From positions 5,043,001 to 5,107,000 of the forward strand of contig NZ_JAGGML010000001.1 in NCBI RefSeq assembly GCF_017875275.1: a DNA stretch of 64,000 nt, read 5' to 3'. Below are positions 47,317-60,632 of the stretch, piece by piece (the stretch's first letter is position 1; each line of letters begins with the position of its first letter). Source of the stretch: Xanthobacter flavus. GTDB taxonomy: Bacteria > Pseudomonadota > Alphaproteobacteria > Rhizobiales > Xanthobacteraceae. Under the pieces are notes generated by a model. That model worked only from the letters and a program-made list of their open reading frames with translations. It searched no databases and was not told the DNA's origin. Both the position numbers and the translations under genes were made by a program.

Positions 47317-47556
47317 GCTATGTGCTCCGGGCTGCTGGCGCGACGCACGCGACAGCCCGGCCGGGAGGGACGGTCACCACCGGGCATCTCGCCCGCCCGA
47401 AGGCCCCTCGACAGCCACGCAACGCGCACGTCAGCTTCTTTTGCGGCAATCACATTTGGCCGTCATCGAAATAACCCCAACACGCGGAAATTGCACAATT
47501 GGGTGGCCGCATGCGTCGTCTTCGGGACAGCCAGAGGTCGATAGGGCCGGACCCTC

Positions 47557-48357
47557 TCACCCCGTGATCGAGGCGAGCGCCCGCTTCAGCATCACCTTCG
47601 CGAGCTGCGCGCGGTATTCGGCGCTGCCGTGCAGGTCGCTCATGAGGTTCGACGGGTCGAGCGCGAGGCCGGAAACCGCCTGGACGGTGAAGTCCGAGCC
47701 GAGGATGTCCCCCGCTTCTGTCCACAGGAACACGCCGGACTGCCCTGCCCCGGTCACCGCCACCCGCACCTCGGCCGCCGTCTTCGCCACGAACACGCCG
47801 GCCATGGCATAGCGCGAGGCCGGGTTGCGGAACTTGGCGTAGGCGGCCTTCTCCACCTTGGGGAAGTCCACGCGGGTGATGATCTCCCCCTCCTTCAGCG
47901 CCGTCTCGAACAGGCCGCGGAAGAAGTCGGACGCGCCGATTGACCGGCGGTCGGTCACCACTGTCGCATTGAGGGCGAGCACGGCGGCGGGATAGTCGGC
48001 GGTGGGGTCGTCATTGGCCAGTGAGCCGCCGATGGTGCCGCGGTTGCGCACCGCCACGTCGCCGATCATGCCGGCAAGGTCGGCGAGGGCCGGGATGGCG
48101 GCCCGCACCACCTCGGAGGCGGCCACCTCCGCATGGCGTGTCATGGCGCCGATGGAGACGCCCTCCGTCGTGGTGCAGATGCCGGAGAGCTCCGGGATGC
48201 GCGAGAGGTCCACCAGCGCGGTGGGCTGGGCGAGGCGCTGCTTCAGGGTCGGCAGCAGGGTCTGCCCGCCGGCCAGCGCCTTGGCCTCCGGATCGGCGGA
48301 GAGCAGCGCGGCGGCGGCAGAGACGGCGTCGGGACGCTGATAGTCGAAGGCGTACAT
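47557..48357 (-). CDS. coxM: Xanthine-oxidase-family FAD subunit (CoxM-like)
   Basis: This 266-residue medium subunit carries the FAD-binding motifs ALAGGQTLLP and TIGGSLANDDPTADYP of molybdenum hydroxylases. It passes electrons from the 2Fe-2S subunit to an outside acceptor. It is the third gene of an S-L-M operon, nine bases after coxL. The order S-L-M and the AYRGAGR loop in the partner fit form II enzymes, not the form I CO dehydrogenases. Confidence 0.9.
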   Translation of the reverse strand: MYAFDYQRPDAVSAAAALLSADPEAKALAGGQTLLPTLKQRLAQPTALVDLSRIPELSGICTTTEGVSIGAMTRHAEVAASEVVRAAIPALADLAGMIGDVAVRNRGTIGGSLANDDPTADYPAAVLALNATVVTDRRSIGASDFFRGLFETALKEGEIITRVDFPKVEKAAYAKFRNPASRYAMAGVFVAKTAAEVRVAVTGAGQSGVFLWTEAGDILGSDFTVQAVSGLALDPSNLMSDLHGSAEYRAQLAKVMLKRALASITG

Positions 48358-48366
48358 GGCGTCCTC

Positions 48367-50745
48367 CTATTCCGCAGCAAGACGGGCGGCGCGACCTTGA
48401 GCGATGGCCCAAACCTTCGAGGGCGTGGCCGGCATGGGCACATCCTCCGTGCCGAGCGCGTCGGTGAGCGCATTGATGACGGCGGGCGGCGCGCCGATGG
48501 CCCCGGCCTCGCCGCAGCCCTTGATGCCGAGCGGGTTTGAGGGGCAGCGGGTCTGCGTCATACCGACCGTGAAGGAGGGCAGATCGCCGGCGCGGGGCAT
48601 GGTGTAGTCCATGTAGGACCCGGTCACGAGCTGGCCGTCCTCGTCATAGGTGACGCCTTCCATCAGCGCCTGGCCGATGCCCTGCCCGATGCCGCCGTGG
48701 ACCTGCCCCTCCACGATCATCGGATTGATGATCTCGCCGAAATCATCGATGGCGACGAAGGACTTGATCTCCACGACGCCAGTCTCCGGGTCCACCTCCA
48801 GCTCGCAGATGTGGCAGCCGGCGGGGAAGGTGAAGTTGGTGGGGTCGTAGAACGCCCCTTCCTTCAGCCCCGGCTCGATCTCCGAGGTGGGAAATTTGTG
48901 CGCCACATAGGCGTTCAGCGCCACCTCGGCGAAGGCGAGCGAGCGGTCGGTGCCGGCGACGGTGAACTTGCCGTCCTTGAACTCGATGTCCCCTTCGGAG
49001 GCTTCCAGCATGTGGGCGGCGATCTTCTTCGCCTTGGCCTCCACCTTGTCGAGCGCCTTGACGATGGCCGACATGCCCACCGCGCCCGAGCGCGAGCCAT
49101 AGGTCCCCATGCCGAACTGCACCTTGTCGGTGTCGCCATGCACGACCGTCACTTGGTCGATGGGGATGCCGAGGCGGGCGGAGACGAGCTGGGCGAAGGT
49201 GGTCTCGTGCCCCTGCCCGTGGCTGTGGGAGCCGGTGAGCACCTCCACATTGCCGGTCGGGTTCACGCGCACTTCCGCGCTTTCCCACAGGCCGACGCCG
49301 GCCCCCAGAGAGCCCACCGCCGCCGAGGGGGCGATGCCGCAGGCCTCGATATAGGCCGACATGCCGATGCCGCGGAGCTTGCCATTGCGCTCGGACTCCG
49401 CGCGACGCGCCGGGAAGCCCTTGTAGTCCGCCACCTCCAGCGCCTTGTCGAGGGAGGCGATGTAATCGCCCGCGTCGTAGCACATGATGACAGGCGTCTG
49501 GTGCGGGAAGGACGTGATGAAGTTGCGGCGGCGGAACTCCGCCGGGTCCTCGCCACGCTCGCGCGCCGCCTTCTCCACGATGCGCTCCAGCAGGAACGTC
49601 GCCTCCGGCCGGCCGGCGCCGCGATAGGCGTCCACCGGGGCAGTGGTGGTGTAGACGGCGTCAACCTCGCAATAGATGGCGGGAATGGCGTACTGGCCCG
49701 ACAGCAGCGTCGCGTAAAGATAGGTCGGGATGGAGGAGGCGAAGGTGGAGAGATAGGCGCCCATGTTGGCGCGCGTCTTGATCCGGAAGCCGATGATGTG
49801 GCCGGCTTCGTCCATCGCCAGTTCGGCATGGGTGATGTGGTCGCGGCCGTGGGCGTCGGAGAGGAAGGCCTCGGAGCGGTCGCCCGTCCACTTCACCGGC
49901 CGGCCCACCTTCTTCGCCGCCCAGACGCAGACGGTCTCCTCCGCATAGATGAAGATCTTGGAGCCGAAGCCGCCGCCCACGTCCGGGGCGATGACGCGCA
50001 GCTTGTTCTCCGGCGCGATGCCGACGAAGGCGGAGAGCACCAGGCGGGCGACGTGAGGGTTCTGGCTGGTGGTCCAGAGGGTGTAGGCCTCGTCGCCGGA
50101 ATCATATTCGCCGATGGCCGCGCGCGGCTCGATGGCGTTGGGGGCGAGGCGGTTGTTGACGATGTCGATGCTCGTCACCTTGGCCGCGCGGGCGAACGCC
50201 GCCTCGGTGGCGGCCTTGTCGCCCAATTCCCATTCGAAGGCGGTGTTGCGCGGGGCGCAATCGTGGATCTGCTCGCCGTCGGTGGCGGTGGCGAGGTCGG
50301 CGACGGCGGGGAGCAGCTCGTATTCCACCTCCACCGCCAGCGCGGCGTCCTTCGCCTGGTTCAGCGTCTCGGCGATGACGACGGCCACGTGGTCGCCTAC
50401 ATAGCGCACCTTCTCCTTCGCCAGCGCCGGATGGGAGCCCATCTTCATGGGGCTGCCGTCCTTGGAATGGATCATCCAGCCGCAGATGAGGTCGCCGAGG
50501 CCATCGGCGGCGAGGTCGGCGCCGGTCAGCACGTCCACAACGCCGGGCATGGCCTTCGCCGCGGTGACATCGAGGTGGCGGATTCGGGCGTGGGCATAGG
50601 GCGAGCGGACGAAATAGGCGTAGGCCTGCCCCGGACGGTCGAGATCGTCCGTGTAGCGGCCCTTGCCGGTGATGAAGCGGTGGTCTTCCTTGCGCCGAAC
50701 CGCGGCGCCGATGGGCGTGACGGAGCTGGAAACGCTGGCGTTCAT
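48367..50745 (-). CDS. coxL: Form II xanthine-oxidase-family molybdopterin subunit (CoxL-like)
   Basis: The 792-residue large subunit binds the molybdenum cytosine dinucleotide cofactor. It starts [34 protein letters not shown]. Key cofactor loops are [19 protein letters not shown], the catalytic-Glu region [16 protein letters not shown] near the C-terminus, and the active-site loop DAYRGAGR. True aerobic CO dehydrogenases (form I) have AYRCSFR with a copper-binding Cys. The AYRGAGR loop lacks it, so this is a form II enzyme whose real substrate (aldehyde, purine, aromatic or other) is unknown. The ATG at 50745 follows a GGGAGG ribosome site; the open frame upstream overlaps coxS and is not used. 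No maturation gene (coxD/E/F/G) is seen in the window. Confidence 0.92.
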   Translation of the reverse strand: MNASVSSSVTPIGAAVRRKEDHRFITGKGRYTDDLDRPGQAYAYFVRSPYAHARIRHLDVTAAKAMPGVVDVLTGADLAADGLGDLICGWMIHSKDGSPMKMGSHPALAKEKVRYVGDHVAVVIAETLNQAKDAALAVEVEYELLPAVADLATATDGEQIHDCAPRNTAFEWELGDKAATEAAFARAAKVTSIDIVNNRLAPNAIEPRAAIGEYDSGDEAYTLWTTSQNPHVARLVLSAFVGIAPENKLRVIAPDVGGGFGSKIFIYAEETVCVWAAKKVGRPVKWTGDRSEAFLSDAHGRDHITHAELAMDEAGHIIGFRIKTRANMGAYLSTFASSIPTYLYATLLSGQYAIPAIYCEVDAVYTTTAPVDAYRGAGRPEATFLLERIVEKAARERGEDPAEFRRRNFITSFPHQTPVIMCYDAGDYIASLDKALEVADYKGFPARRAESERNGKLRGIGMSAYIEACGIAPSAAVGSLGAGVGLWESAEVRVNPTGNVEVLTGSHSHGQGHETTFAQLVSARLGIPIDQVTVVHGDTDKVQFGMGTYGSRSGAVGMSAIVKALDKVEAKAKKIAAHMLEASEGDIEFKDGKFTVAGTDRSLAFAEVALNAYVAHKFPTSEIEPGLKEGAFYDPTNFTFPAGCHICELEVDPETGVVEIKSFVAIDDFGEIINPMIVEGQVHGGIGQGIGQALMEGVTYDEDGQLVTGSYMDYTMPRAGDLPSFTVGMTQTRCPSNPLGIKGCGEAGAIGAPPAVINALTDALGTEDVPMPATPSKVWAIAQGRAARLAAE

Positions 50746-50821
50746 CGGGATCCTCCCGGCGCCGCCCTTCGGGGGCGGGCTATGTCTGCGAAATGCGTGG
50801 CGGACGGGGTGCGGCAGCCGC

Positions 50822-51340
50822 CTATTCGGCTGCGCGCGGCGCCTCGGCGGAGCCCATGGCGGCGGCGCCCGCGGCGACGGCCTTGACGATGTTATGGTAA
50901 CCCGTGCAGCGGCAGATGTTGCCGTCGAGGTTCTCGCGGATGGTCGCCTCATCGAGGTCGGGACCGAAGCGGGCCACGAGATCCACCGCGCTCATGATCA
51001 TGCCCGGCGTGCAGAAGCCGCACTGCAGGCCGTGGTTCTCGCGGAAGGCTTCCTGCATGGGGTGCAGCTTGCCGCCGGTCGCCAGCCCCTCGATGGTGGT
51101 GACGGAGGCACCGTCCGCCTGCGCGGCGAGCATGGTGCAGGACTTCACCGCCACCCCGTCGAGATGGACGACGCAGGCCCCGCACTGGCTGGTGTCGCAG
51201 CCCACATGCGTGCCCGTCAGGTCCAGCGTCTCGCGCAGGAACTGCACCAACAGGGTGCGCGGATCGATCTCGGCTGAGACGGACTTGCCGTTCACGGTCA
51301 GTCGGACGGGGACGCGAACGATGGTCGTCGCCTCGGACAT
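50822..51340 (-). CDS. coxS: Xanthine-oxidase-family 2Fe-2S subunit (CoxS-like)
   Basis: The 172-residue small subunit has both iron-sulfur motifs. The plant-ferredoxin type is [16 protein letters not shown] with a fourth Cys in KSCTML; the second is [12 protein letters not shown] with [10 protein letters not shown]. It passes electrons from the molybdenum site to the FAD subunit. It is the first gene of the S-L-M operon, with 76 bases before coxL. A GC hairpin (CGCGGGG-TTCGT-CCCCGCG, 51386-51404) lies just upstream of the start. Confidence 0.95.
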   Translation of the reverse strand: MSEATTIVRVPVRLTVNGKSVSAEIDPRTLLVQFLRETLDLTGTHVGCDTSQCGACVVHLDGVAVKSCTMLAAQADGASVTTIEGLATGGKLHPMQEAFRENHGLQCGFCTPGMIMSAVDLVARFGPDLDEATIRENLDGNICRCTGYHNIVKAVAAGAAAMGSAEAPRAAE

Positions 51341-51499
51341 GCCTCACCTCCCTGAGCCGGCGCCCGGTTACCCGGTCATTCTCGGCGCGGGGTTCGTCCC
51401 CGCGTCCGGTGTTCACGGCAGCCGGCCGTTTTTCATTCCTCCAATGTGGGACGGCGCGCGTGACGCGGTCAAGACGTCGGTGTTCGGATGGGGAACCCG

Positions 51500-52564
51500 T
51501 CACGCTCTCGTGCGCGCGGGCTCCGGGATGGGCAGGGAATCGTCCTCGGCGATCAGCGAGGGCTCGCTCTCCTCCGCCTCCATGATCGCCAGCGCATCGG
51601 CCCGGGAGGCGAAGCGGTTGGCGATGACGCCGACGATGACCAGCTGGAGGAAGTGGTAGAGCATGATGGGCGTGATGATGAGCGACAGGGCGGGAGCCGC
51701 GCCGAACATCACATGCGCCATGGGCAGGCCCGTCGCGAGCGACTTCTTGGAGGCGCAGAAGGCTGCCGCCACCGTGTCCGGCGCGGAGAAGCCCAACAGC
51801 CGGCAGATGCCGCGCGTCAGGGCGTAGACCACCGCGAACAACGCGACGACGGCGACGATCACCTCTGCCAGCAGCAGCGGGCTGAGCCCCTTCCACACGC
51901 CGGAGACCACGCTGTCGCAGAAGGAATTGTAGACGATGGCGAGAATCACCGCCCGGTCCGTCGCCTTCACGATCGCCCGGTGACGCTCCACCGTCTTGAG
52001 CAGCAGCGGCCGCAGCCCCTGCCCGATGGCGAGCGGCAGCACCACCAGCGTCAGCAGCTTCAGGATGACCGCGCCGAGGTCCAGCCCGTCGCCGGTCGCG
52101 TGCAGATACCACGCCATCAGGGCCGGGGTGGCGAACACGCCGATGAGGCTGGAGATGGAGGCGTTGAAGATGGCCACGGGCACGTTGCCGCGCGCCAGCG
52201 AGGTCATCGCCACCGAGGACGAGACGGTGGAGGGCAGCGCCGCGAGGAAGAAGAAGCCGATGGCGAGCGGTTCCGGAAACAGCCCGCCGGCCAGCGCGAG
52301 CGCGCCCACCACCACGGCGGGGAAGACGAGGAAGGTGGTGGCCTGCACCACGAGGTGGATGTTCCACCGGGCCGCGCTCTCGATGAGCCGTCGCGGGGAG
52401 AGCGAGACGCCGTAGAGCAGGAAGATGAGAGCCACACCCCACGTCGCCGCTTTATCAGCATGCAGGATGCCGCCGGTGACGCCCGGCTTGGGCCAGGCGA
52501 GGGCAAGGACGACGGCGGTGGCGAGGGCGACGAGAAAGGGATCGAGCTTCAGTCGTGACAACAT
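51500..52564 (-). CDS. Bile acid:sodium symporter-like transporter (SBF/BASS family)
   Basis: The protein has about ten hydrophobic helices and SBF-like blocks ([72 protein letters not shown]). These match the DUF4137/YfeH type of BASS transporters, which move organic acids or solutes with sodium. The substrate is unknown. The ATG at 52564 ([10 protein letters not shown]) gives 354 residues. The frame is open up to a TTG at 52723, adding 53 low-complexity residues with no ribosome site, so the shorter start is preferred. Divergent from the liv operon. Confidence 0.85.
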   Translation of the reverse strand: MLSRLKLDPFLVALATAVVLALAWPKPGVTGGILHADKAATWGVALIFLLYGVSLSPRRLIESAARWNIHLVVQATTFLVFPAVVVGALALAGGLFPEPLAIGFFFLAALPSTVSSSVAMTSLARGNVPVAIFNASISSLIGVFATPALMAWYLHATGDGLDLGAVILKLLTLVVLPLAIGQGLRPLLLKTVERHRAIVKATDRAVILAIVYNSFCDSVVSGVWKGLSPLLLAEVIVAVVALFAVVYALTRGICRLLGFSAPDTVAAAFCASKKSLATGLPMAHVMFGAAPALSLIITPIMLYHFLQLVIVGVIANRFASRADALAIMEAEESEPSLIAEDDSLPIPEPARTRA

Positions 52565-52960
52565 GAGCCGTGTGACGAGGCGTGGGGATGATGTCCCCTC
52601 CCCGCGGCCGTTTCCTGTCCCGTCAAAGCCGTTGGCGCCTGAGGCTCCAGAAGGCTCCGCTTTTACCGTCACCTGAGCATCTGAGATGCCCGGCGGCGGC
52701 TGCGCCGATCTTGTTGTCGACAATATACCAGGAAGGTATCCACCTGCGCTTGTCCCCGCAAGGGCGAAATTTGGTCAGCGACGGAAGTCAGGAGCCTCCT
52801 CGGAAGCGTTCTGGAAGCTTGGCCGAAAGCTCTCGTTGACGGCATTGGCGACGCAATTGTGTCAGCTGATGGGCCGGGTTATGACTCTCAGATACGGCAG
52901 CGCACAATCATCGGGCACGATGAGATAAGAGGCGTCCGAACAGAGGGGTTTAAGCGGCGG
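52565..52960. other. Divergent intergenic region upstream of livH
   Basis: This 396-base spacer holds no convincing gene. It contains a 10-base palindrome TTGTCGACAA and an ATACC-N5-GGTAT palindrome (listed separately), and an AT-richer stretch at 52705-52745. It presumably carries the promoter of the liv operon. Confidence 0.55.
52714..52739. promoter_or_regulatory. Two adjacent palindromes in the liv/SBF divergent region
   Basis: TTGTCGACAA (52714-52723) resembles GntR-type operator cores, and ATACC-AGGAA-GGTAT (52725-52739) follows directly. They lie about 230 bases before livH and 150 bases before the SBF gene. Function is inferred only. Confidence 0.4.
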
Positions 52961-56296
<3,336 letters not shown>

Positions 56297-56300
<4 letters not shown>

Positions 56301-57070
56301 GCATGCAGCCGGATACCCAGACCGCCGCCGCTCCCGCGCCCGCCGCGCGCAAGGCGCCGCTGCTCTCCGTATCGGGCGTCACAGCCTATTACGGCAACAT
56401 CATCGCGCTCAAAGGCGTGGACATCGAGGTGAATGAGGGCGAGATCGTCACCCTGATCGGCGCCAACGGGGCCGGCAAGTCCACCTTGATGATGACCATC
56501 TGCGGCACCCCTCGCGCCCGCGACGGCCGCATCGTCTATGCCGGGCGGGACATTACCGCCCTGCCGACCCACGAGATCATGCGCCTCAGGATCGCGCAGT
56601 CTCCGGAGGGCCGGCGCATCTTCCCGCGCATGACGGTCTACGAGAACCTCCAGATGGGCGCCGCCATCGACGGCAACGCCCATTTCGCCGAGGATCTGGA
56701 GCGCATGTTCACGCTGTTCCCGCGCCTCAAGGAGCGCATCGACCAGCGCGGCGGCACGCTCTCCGGCGGCGAGCAGCAGATGCTGGCCATCGCCCGCGCG
56801 CTCATGAGCCGTCCGCGCCTGCTATTGCTGGACGAGCCCTCCCTCGGCCTCGCGCCTTTGGTGGTGCGGCAGATCTTCGACGCCATCCGCATGCTCAACC
56901 GCACAGAGGGGCTCACGGTGTTCCTGGTGGAACAGAACGCCTTCCACGCGCTGAAGCTCGCCCACCGGGGCTATGTGATGGTCAACGGCCTCGTCACCAT
57001 GTCCGGCACCGGCGCCGAGCTGCTGGCCCGGCCGGAGGTGCGCGCCGCCTATCTGGAAGGAGGGCGCTGA
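56297..57070 (+). CDS. livF: Branched-chain amino acid ABC transporter ATPase LivF
   Basis: The 257-residue ATPase pairs with LivG. It carries Walker A GANGAGKSTLMM, Q-loop IAQSPEGRRIFPRMTVYENL, signature LSGGEQQMLAIARALMSRP, Walker B LLLLDEPSLGLAP and switch FLVEQNAFHAL. The ATG at 56297 overlaps the livG stop by four bases (ATGA). The first ~20 residues are Ala/Pro-rich. The following DUF6867 gene starts immediately after the stop codon. Confidence 0.96.
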
Positions 57071-57538
57071 ATGTCCGCGATCCATGCCGCCCGCGATCCC
57101 GGCCGCGCCACCTCGCCCATGCTCATCGGCCCGGCGATTGCGCTGGTGGTGCTGGTGGCGACGCTGTTCGTGTGGCCCAAGGAGCTGATCGGTGCCTCGC
57201 TGGGCGATTTCCTGCTGGTGACGCTATTCCTCGGCGGCGGGGCGGCCTGGCTCACCGGCAAGGCGGTGGCGCGGAGCTGGGATCCCTACCTCGCCCTCGT
57301 CGCCTATTGCGCCCTCCTCGCCTGCGCCGTGCGCTTCTGCCACTTCGCGCTGTTCCAGGCGACGTTGTTCGATCTTGAGCCGCTGCTGGTGGAGTTCGTG
57401 CTGCTCGCCTCCATCGCGACGCTTGGCTTCCGGGCCATGCGGCAGCGGCAGATGACCGTGCAATACGGCTGGATGTACGAGCGCGAGGGCCACATGGCAT
57501 GGCGCCCCAGGCGGGGTGTCGATGGGGCATCGACTTGA
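57071..57538 (+). CDS. DUF6867-type small membrane protein in the liv operon
   Basis: The 155-residue protein has four or so hydrophobic segments and the C-terminal MRQRQMTVQYGWMYERE block, as seen in DUF6867 proteins encoded next to liv genes in Rhizobiales. Its role is unknown; an accessory function in branched-chain amino acid transport is inferred only from its location, directly abutting livF and 84 bases before the binding-protein gene. Confidence 0.75.
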   Translation: MSAIHAARDPGRATSPMLIGPAIALVVLVATLFVWPKELIGASLGDFLLVTLFLGGGAAWLTGKAVARSWDPYLALVAYCALLACAVRFCHFALFQATLFDLEPLLVEFVLLASIATLGFRAMRQRQMTVQYGWMYEREGHMAWRPRRGVDGAST

Positions 57539-57622
57539 TCAGCGATTGCGGCACAATGCGCCGCCAACGGATTCACCCCGACCGGTCGTGATGGCGGCGG
57601 GGTGCAGAAGGGGAGACAAGGC

Positions 57623-58723
57623 ATGAAGAAGCTTTTGATGGCGTCGCTGGCGCTCGGCGCCGGCCTCGCCCTTGCGGCGCCAGTTCAGGCGCAGGTGAAG
57701 ATCGCCGTCGCCGGCCCCATCACCGGCGATCTCGCCGCCGTGGGCGCGCAGCTGAAGAACGGCACCGAGCAGGCCATCGCCGATATCAACGCCTCCGGCG
57801 GCATCCTCGGCCAGAAGATCGAGTTCCTGGTGGGCGACGACGGCGGCAAGCCCGAGCAAGGCAAGTCGGCGGCCAACAAGCTCATCACCGACGGCGCCAA
57901 GTTTGTGATCGGCCACTACAATTCCGGCGTCTCCATCCCGACCTCTCAGGATTATGAAGAGGCCGGCGTGCTGCAGATCAGCCCCGCCTCCACCAACCCG
58001 ACCTTCACCGAGCGCAAGATGTGGAATACCTTCCGCACCTGCGGTCGCGACGACCAGCAGGGCGCGGTGGCCGGCGCTTACATCCTGAAGAACTTCAAGG
58101 GCAAGAAGGTCGCCGTCGTCCACGACAAGACGCCCTACGGCAAGGGCCTCGCCGACGAGACCCAGAAGGCCCTCAACAAGGGCGGCATGAAGGAAGTTCT
58201 CTACGAGGGCATCAACCCGAAGGAGAAGGACTATTCGGCCCTCGTCTCCAAGATCAAGGCGTCGGGCGCCGACCTCGTCTATTTCGGCGGTCTCTATCCT
58301 GAAGCCGGCCTGATCGTGCGCCAGATGCGCGACCAGGGCATGAAGACCGTGCTGATGGGCGGCGACGGCATGATCGACAAGGAGTTCTGGTCCATCGCCG
58401 GCGACGGCGCCACCGGCACCCTGACCACCTTCGGTCCCGACCCGCGCAAGAACCCCGCGGCCAAGGCCATCGTGGACAAGTTCAAGGCCAAGGGCATCGA
58501 TCCCGAGGGCTACGTGCTCTACTCCTACGCCGGCGTTCAGGTCATCAAGCAGGCGGCCGAGGCGGCGAAATCCCTCGACCCCAAGAAGGTGGCCGAGAAG
58601 ATGCACTCGGGCATGAAGTTCGACACCGTGCTCGGCCCGCTCACCTTCGACAAGAAGGGCGACATCACCAAGCTCGACTACGTGGTCTACGTCTGGAAGG
58701 ACGGCACCTACAGCGAGCTGTGA
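57623..58723 (+). CDS. Branched-chain amino acid ABC transporter substrate-binding protein, copy 1
   Basis: This 366-residue periplasmic LivJ-type protein has a signal peptide (MKKLLMASLALGAGLALAAPVQAQ). The LIV-binding fold follows: VKIAVAGPITGDLAAVGAQLKNGTEQAIADIN, VIGHYNSGVSIPTSQDYEEAGVLQISPAST, VVHDKTPYGKGLADETQKAL and GLYPEAGLIVRQMRDQG. It is the last gene of the livHMGF operon. A second, very similar protein follows at 58964. A strong terminator lies just after this gene. The ATG at 57623 is behind GGGAGACAAGG. Confidence 0.95.
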   Translation: MKKLLMASLALGAGLALAAPVQAQVKIAVAGPITGDLAAVGAQLKNGTEQAIADINASGGILGQKIEFLVGDDGGKPEQGKSAANKLITDGAKFVIGHYNSGVSIPTSQDYEEAGVLQISPASTNPTFTERKMWNTFRTCGRDDQQGAVAGAYILKNFKGKKVAVVHDKTPYGKGLADETQKALNKGGMKEVLYEGINPKEKDYSALVSKIKASGADLVYFGGLYPEAGLIVRQMRDQGMKTVLMGGDGMIDKEFWSIAGDGATGTLTTFGPDPRKNPAAKAIVDKFKAKGIDPEGYVLYSYAGVQVIKQAAEAAKSLDPKKVAEKMHSGMKFDTVLGPLTFDKKGDITKLDYVVYVWKDGTYSEL

Positions 58724-58758
58724 GGCCCGCGTTTCAAATCGAAGCGTGATCCATCCGA

Positions 58759-58790
58759 AGCCTGCGCCTCACGGCGCAGGCTTTTTCGTT
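58759..58790 (+). terminator. Intrinsic terminator after binding-protein copy 1
   Basis: AGCCTGCGCC and GGCGCAGGCT form a 10-base-pair stem with a 4-base loop, followed by five T and further T-rich sequence. It ends the liv operon and separates the two binding-protein genes. Confidence 0.9.
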
Positions 58791-58963
58791 TGAGCCAAAC
58801 TTCGGCATCGCGCCTCGCGTGACGCGCTTGTCTTCGGACCCCGCTTTGGCAATCATGCTGACACAAGGGCAGGCGCTTTTTCGAGCGACGCAAGCCCGGC
58901 GCGCCAAAGGCCGGCTCAACGGCTCCGCGCCAGATTTCTCACACTCATTTCGAGGGGATCGGG

Positions 58964-60064
58964 ATGAACAGGCTTTCCTTCGCCGCGCTCGCCGTCTGCG
59001 CCGGCCTCGTTCTTGCGCCGGCAGCCAACGCCGACGTGAAGATCGGAGCCGCCGGCCCGCTCACCGGCTCCATCGCCGCCTTCGGCGCGCAGATGAAGAT
59101 GGGCGTCGAGCAGGCGGTGAGCGACATCAACGCCGCCGGCGGCATCAACGGCCAGAAGATCGAGCTTCTGGTGGCCGACGACGGCGGCAAGCCCGAGCAG
59201 GGCGTGGCGGCGGCCAACAAGCTCATTACCGATGGCGCGACCTTCGTCATCGGCCACGTCAATTCCGGCATCTCCATTGCCGCCTCGTCGGACTATGCCG
59301 ATGCCGGCGTGCTGCAGATCAGCCCGGCCTCCACCAACCCCACCTATACCGAGCGCAAGCTGTGGAACACCTTCCGCACCGCCGGCCGCGATGACCAGCA
59401 GGGGCCGGTGGCGGGCGACTTCCTGGCGCAGAAGTTCAAGGGCGGCAAGATCGCCATCGTCCACGACAAGACGCCCTATGGAAAGGGCCTCGCCGACGAG
59501 ACGCAGAAGGCGCTCAACAAGGCCGGCGTGAAGGAAGTGATGTATGAGGGCATCAACCCCGGCGAGAAGGACTATTCAGCCCTCGTCTCCAAGATGAAGG
59601 CGGCCGGCGTCGATGTGATCTATTACGGCGGCCTGCATCCCGAGGCCGGCCTGATCGTGCGCCAGATGCGCGACCAGGGCATGAAGACCGTGCTCATGGG
59701 TGGCGACGCCCTGGCCGACAAGGAATTCTGGTCTATCGCCGGCGACGGCGGCACCGGCACGCTGATGACCTTCGGTCCCGACCCACGCAAGAACCCGGCG
59801 GCCAAGGACATCGTCGCGGCCATGACCGCCAAGGGCATCGATGCCGAGGGCTATGTGCTCTATTCCTATGCCGCTTTGCAGGTCATCAAGCAGGCGGCCG
59901 AGGCGGCAAAATCCCTCGATCCGAAGAAGGTGGCCGCGCAGATCCACACCGGCATGACCTTCCAGACGGTGCTCGGCCCGCTCTCCTTCGACAAGAAGGG
60001 CGACATCACCAAGCCCGACTTCGTGGTCTATGAGTGGAAGAACGGCGGCTACAGCGAGTTGTAG
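58964..60064 (+). CDS. Branched-chain amino acid ABC transporter substrate-binding protein, copy 2
   Basis: This 366-residue protein is a close paralogue of copy 1, with the same length and nearly every motif shared: GINGQKIELLVADDGGKPEQG, VIGHVNSGISIAASSDYADAGVLQISPAST, VHDKTPYGKGLADETQKALNKAGVKEVMYEGINPGEKDYSALVS and the C-terminal GGYSEL. Its signal peptide is MNRLSFAALAVCAGLVLAPAANA. The terminator before it and 200 bases of spacer suggest its own promoter. Small changes in ligand-pocket segments hint at a different amino acid preference. Confidence 0.94.
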   Translation: MNRLSFAALAVCAGLVLAPAANADVKIGAAGPLTGSIAAFGAQMKMGVEQAVSDINAAGGINGQKIELLVADDGGKPEQGVAAANKLITDGATFVIGHVNSGISIAASSDYADAGVLQISPASTNPTYTERKLWNTFRTAGRDDQQGPVAGDFLAQKFKGGKIAIVHDKTPYGKGLADETQKALNKAGVKEVMYEGINPGEKDYSALVSKMKAAGVDVIYYGGLHPEAGLIVRQMRDQGMKTVLMGGDALADKEFWSIAGDGGTGTLMTFGPDPRKNPAAKDIVAAMTAKGIDAEGYVLYSYAALQVIKQAAEAAKSLDPKKVAAQIHTGMTFQTVLGPLSFDKKGDITKPDFVVYEWKNGGYSEL

Positions 60065-60072
60065 GCGCCTGT

Positions 60073-60186
60073 TCCCTTCTCCCCTCGCGGGAGAAGGTGG
60101 CTCGCGGCGCCAGCCGCGAGCCGGATGAAGGGGCTCGCTGGACGGCCCCCTCACCCCCACCCCCTCTCCCGCGAGGGGAAGGGGAG
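60073..60186. repeat. REP-like intergenic element with inverted arms
   Basis: The left arm TTCTCCCCTCGCGGGAGAAGG (60076-60096) is itself a hairpin. A related inverse, CTCTCCCGCGAGGGGA, occurs at 60164-60179, with CGAGCCGGATGAAGGGG between. This style of palindromic repeat is widely scattered in alphaproteobacterial genomes. Confidence 0.75.
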
Positions 60187-60218
60187 CTCGCCGTGCGGGA
60201 TCGCAACCGGATGAAGCC

Positions 60219-60632
60219 ATGCCCCAGACCATCACCCGCGGCTACAAGGCCCTCCTCGCCGAGGCCAATGAGAAGGTCGAGACGGTCACGCCGCAGGAGG
60301 CCCTGCGCCGGGCCGGAGAGGGCGCGCTGCTGGTGGATCTGCGCGACCCGCGCGAACTGGAGCGCGAGGGCCGCGTGCCCGGCGCCTTCCATTGCCCGCG
60401 CGGGATGCTGGAGTTCTGGATCGACCCGGAAAGCCCCTATTTCAAGCCGGTGTTCGGCGAGGACCGGGCCTTCATCTTCTTCTGCGCCGGCGGCTGGCGC
60501 TCGGCGCTCTCGGCCGCGACGGCGCAGGACATGGGGCTGAAGCCGGTCGCCCATGTGGAGGGCGGCTTCAAGGCGTGGCGCGAGGCGCACGCGCCGGTGG
60601 AAGCGCCGACCGCTTACCCGACCGTCCTGTAG
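60219..60632 (+). CDS. Rhodanese-like domain protein
   Basis: The 137-residue single-domain protein has the rhodanese pattern: LLVDLRDPRELEREGRVPGAFHCPRGMLEFW and the active-site loop FFCAGGWRSALSA with catalytic Cys. Such enzymes move sulfane sulfur or act as phosphatase-like folds. Its 3' end overlaps the RatA-type gene on the other strand by 19 bases. It follows a REP-like repeat. Confidence 0.9.
   Translation: MPQTITRGYKALLAEANEKVETVTPQEALRRAGEGALLVDLRDPRELEREGRVPGAFHCPRGMLEFWIDPESPYFKPVFGEDRAFIFFCAGGWRSALSAATAQDMGLKPVAHVEGGFKAWREAHAPVEAPTAYPTVL

Noticed and set aside
48367-50745. Calling the large subunit a true aerobic carbon monoxide dehydrogenase.
   Set aside because: The AYRGAGR loop lacks the copper-binding Cys of form I (AYRCSFR), and the operon order is S-L-M, so only a form II oxidoreductase is supported.
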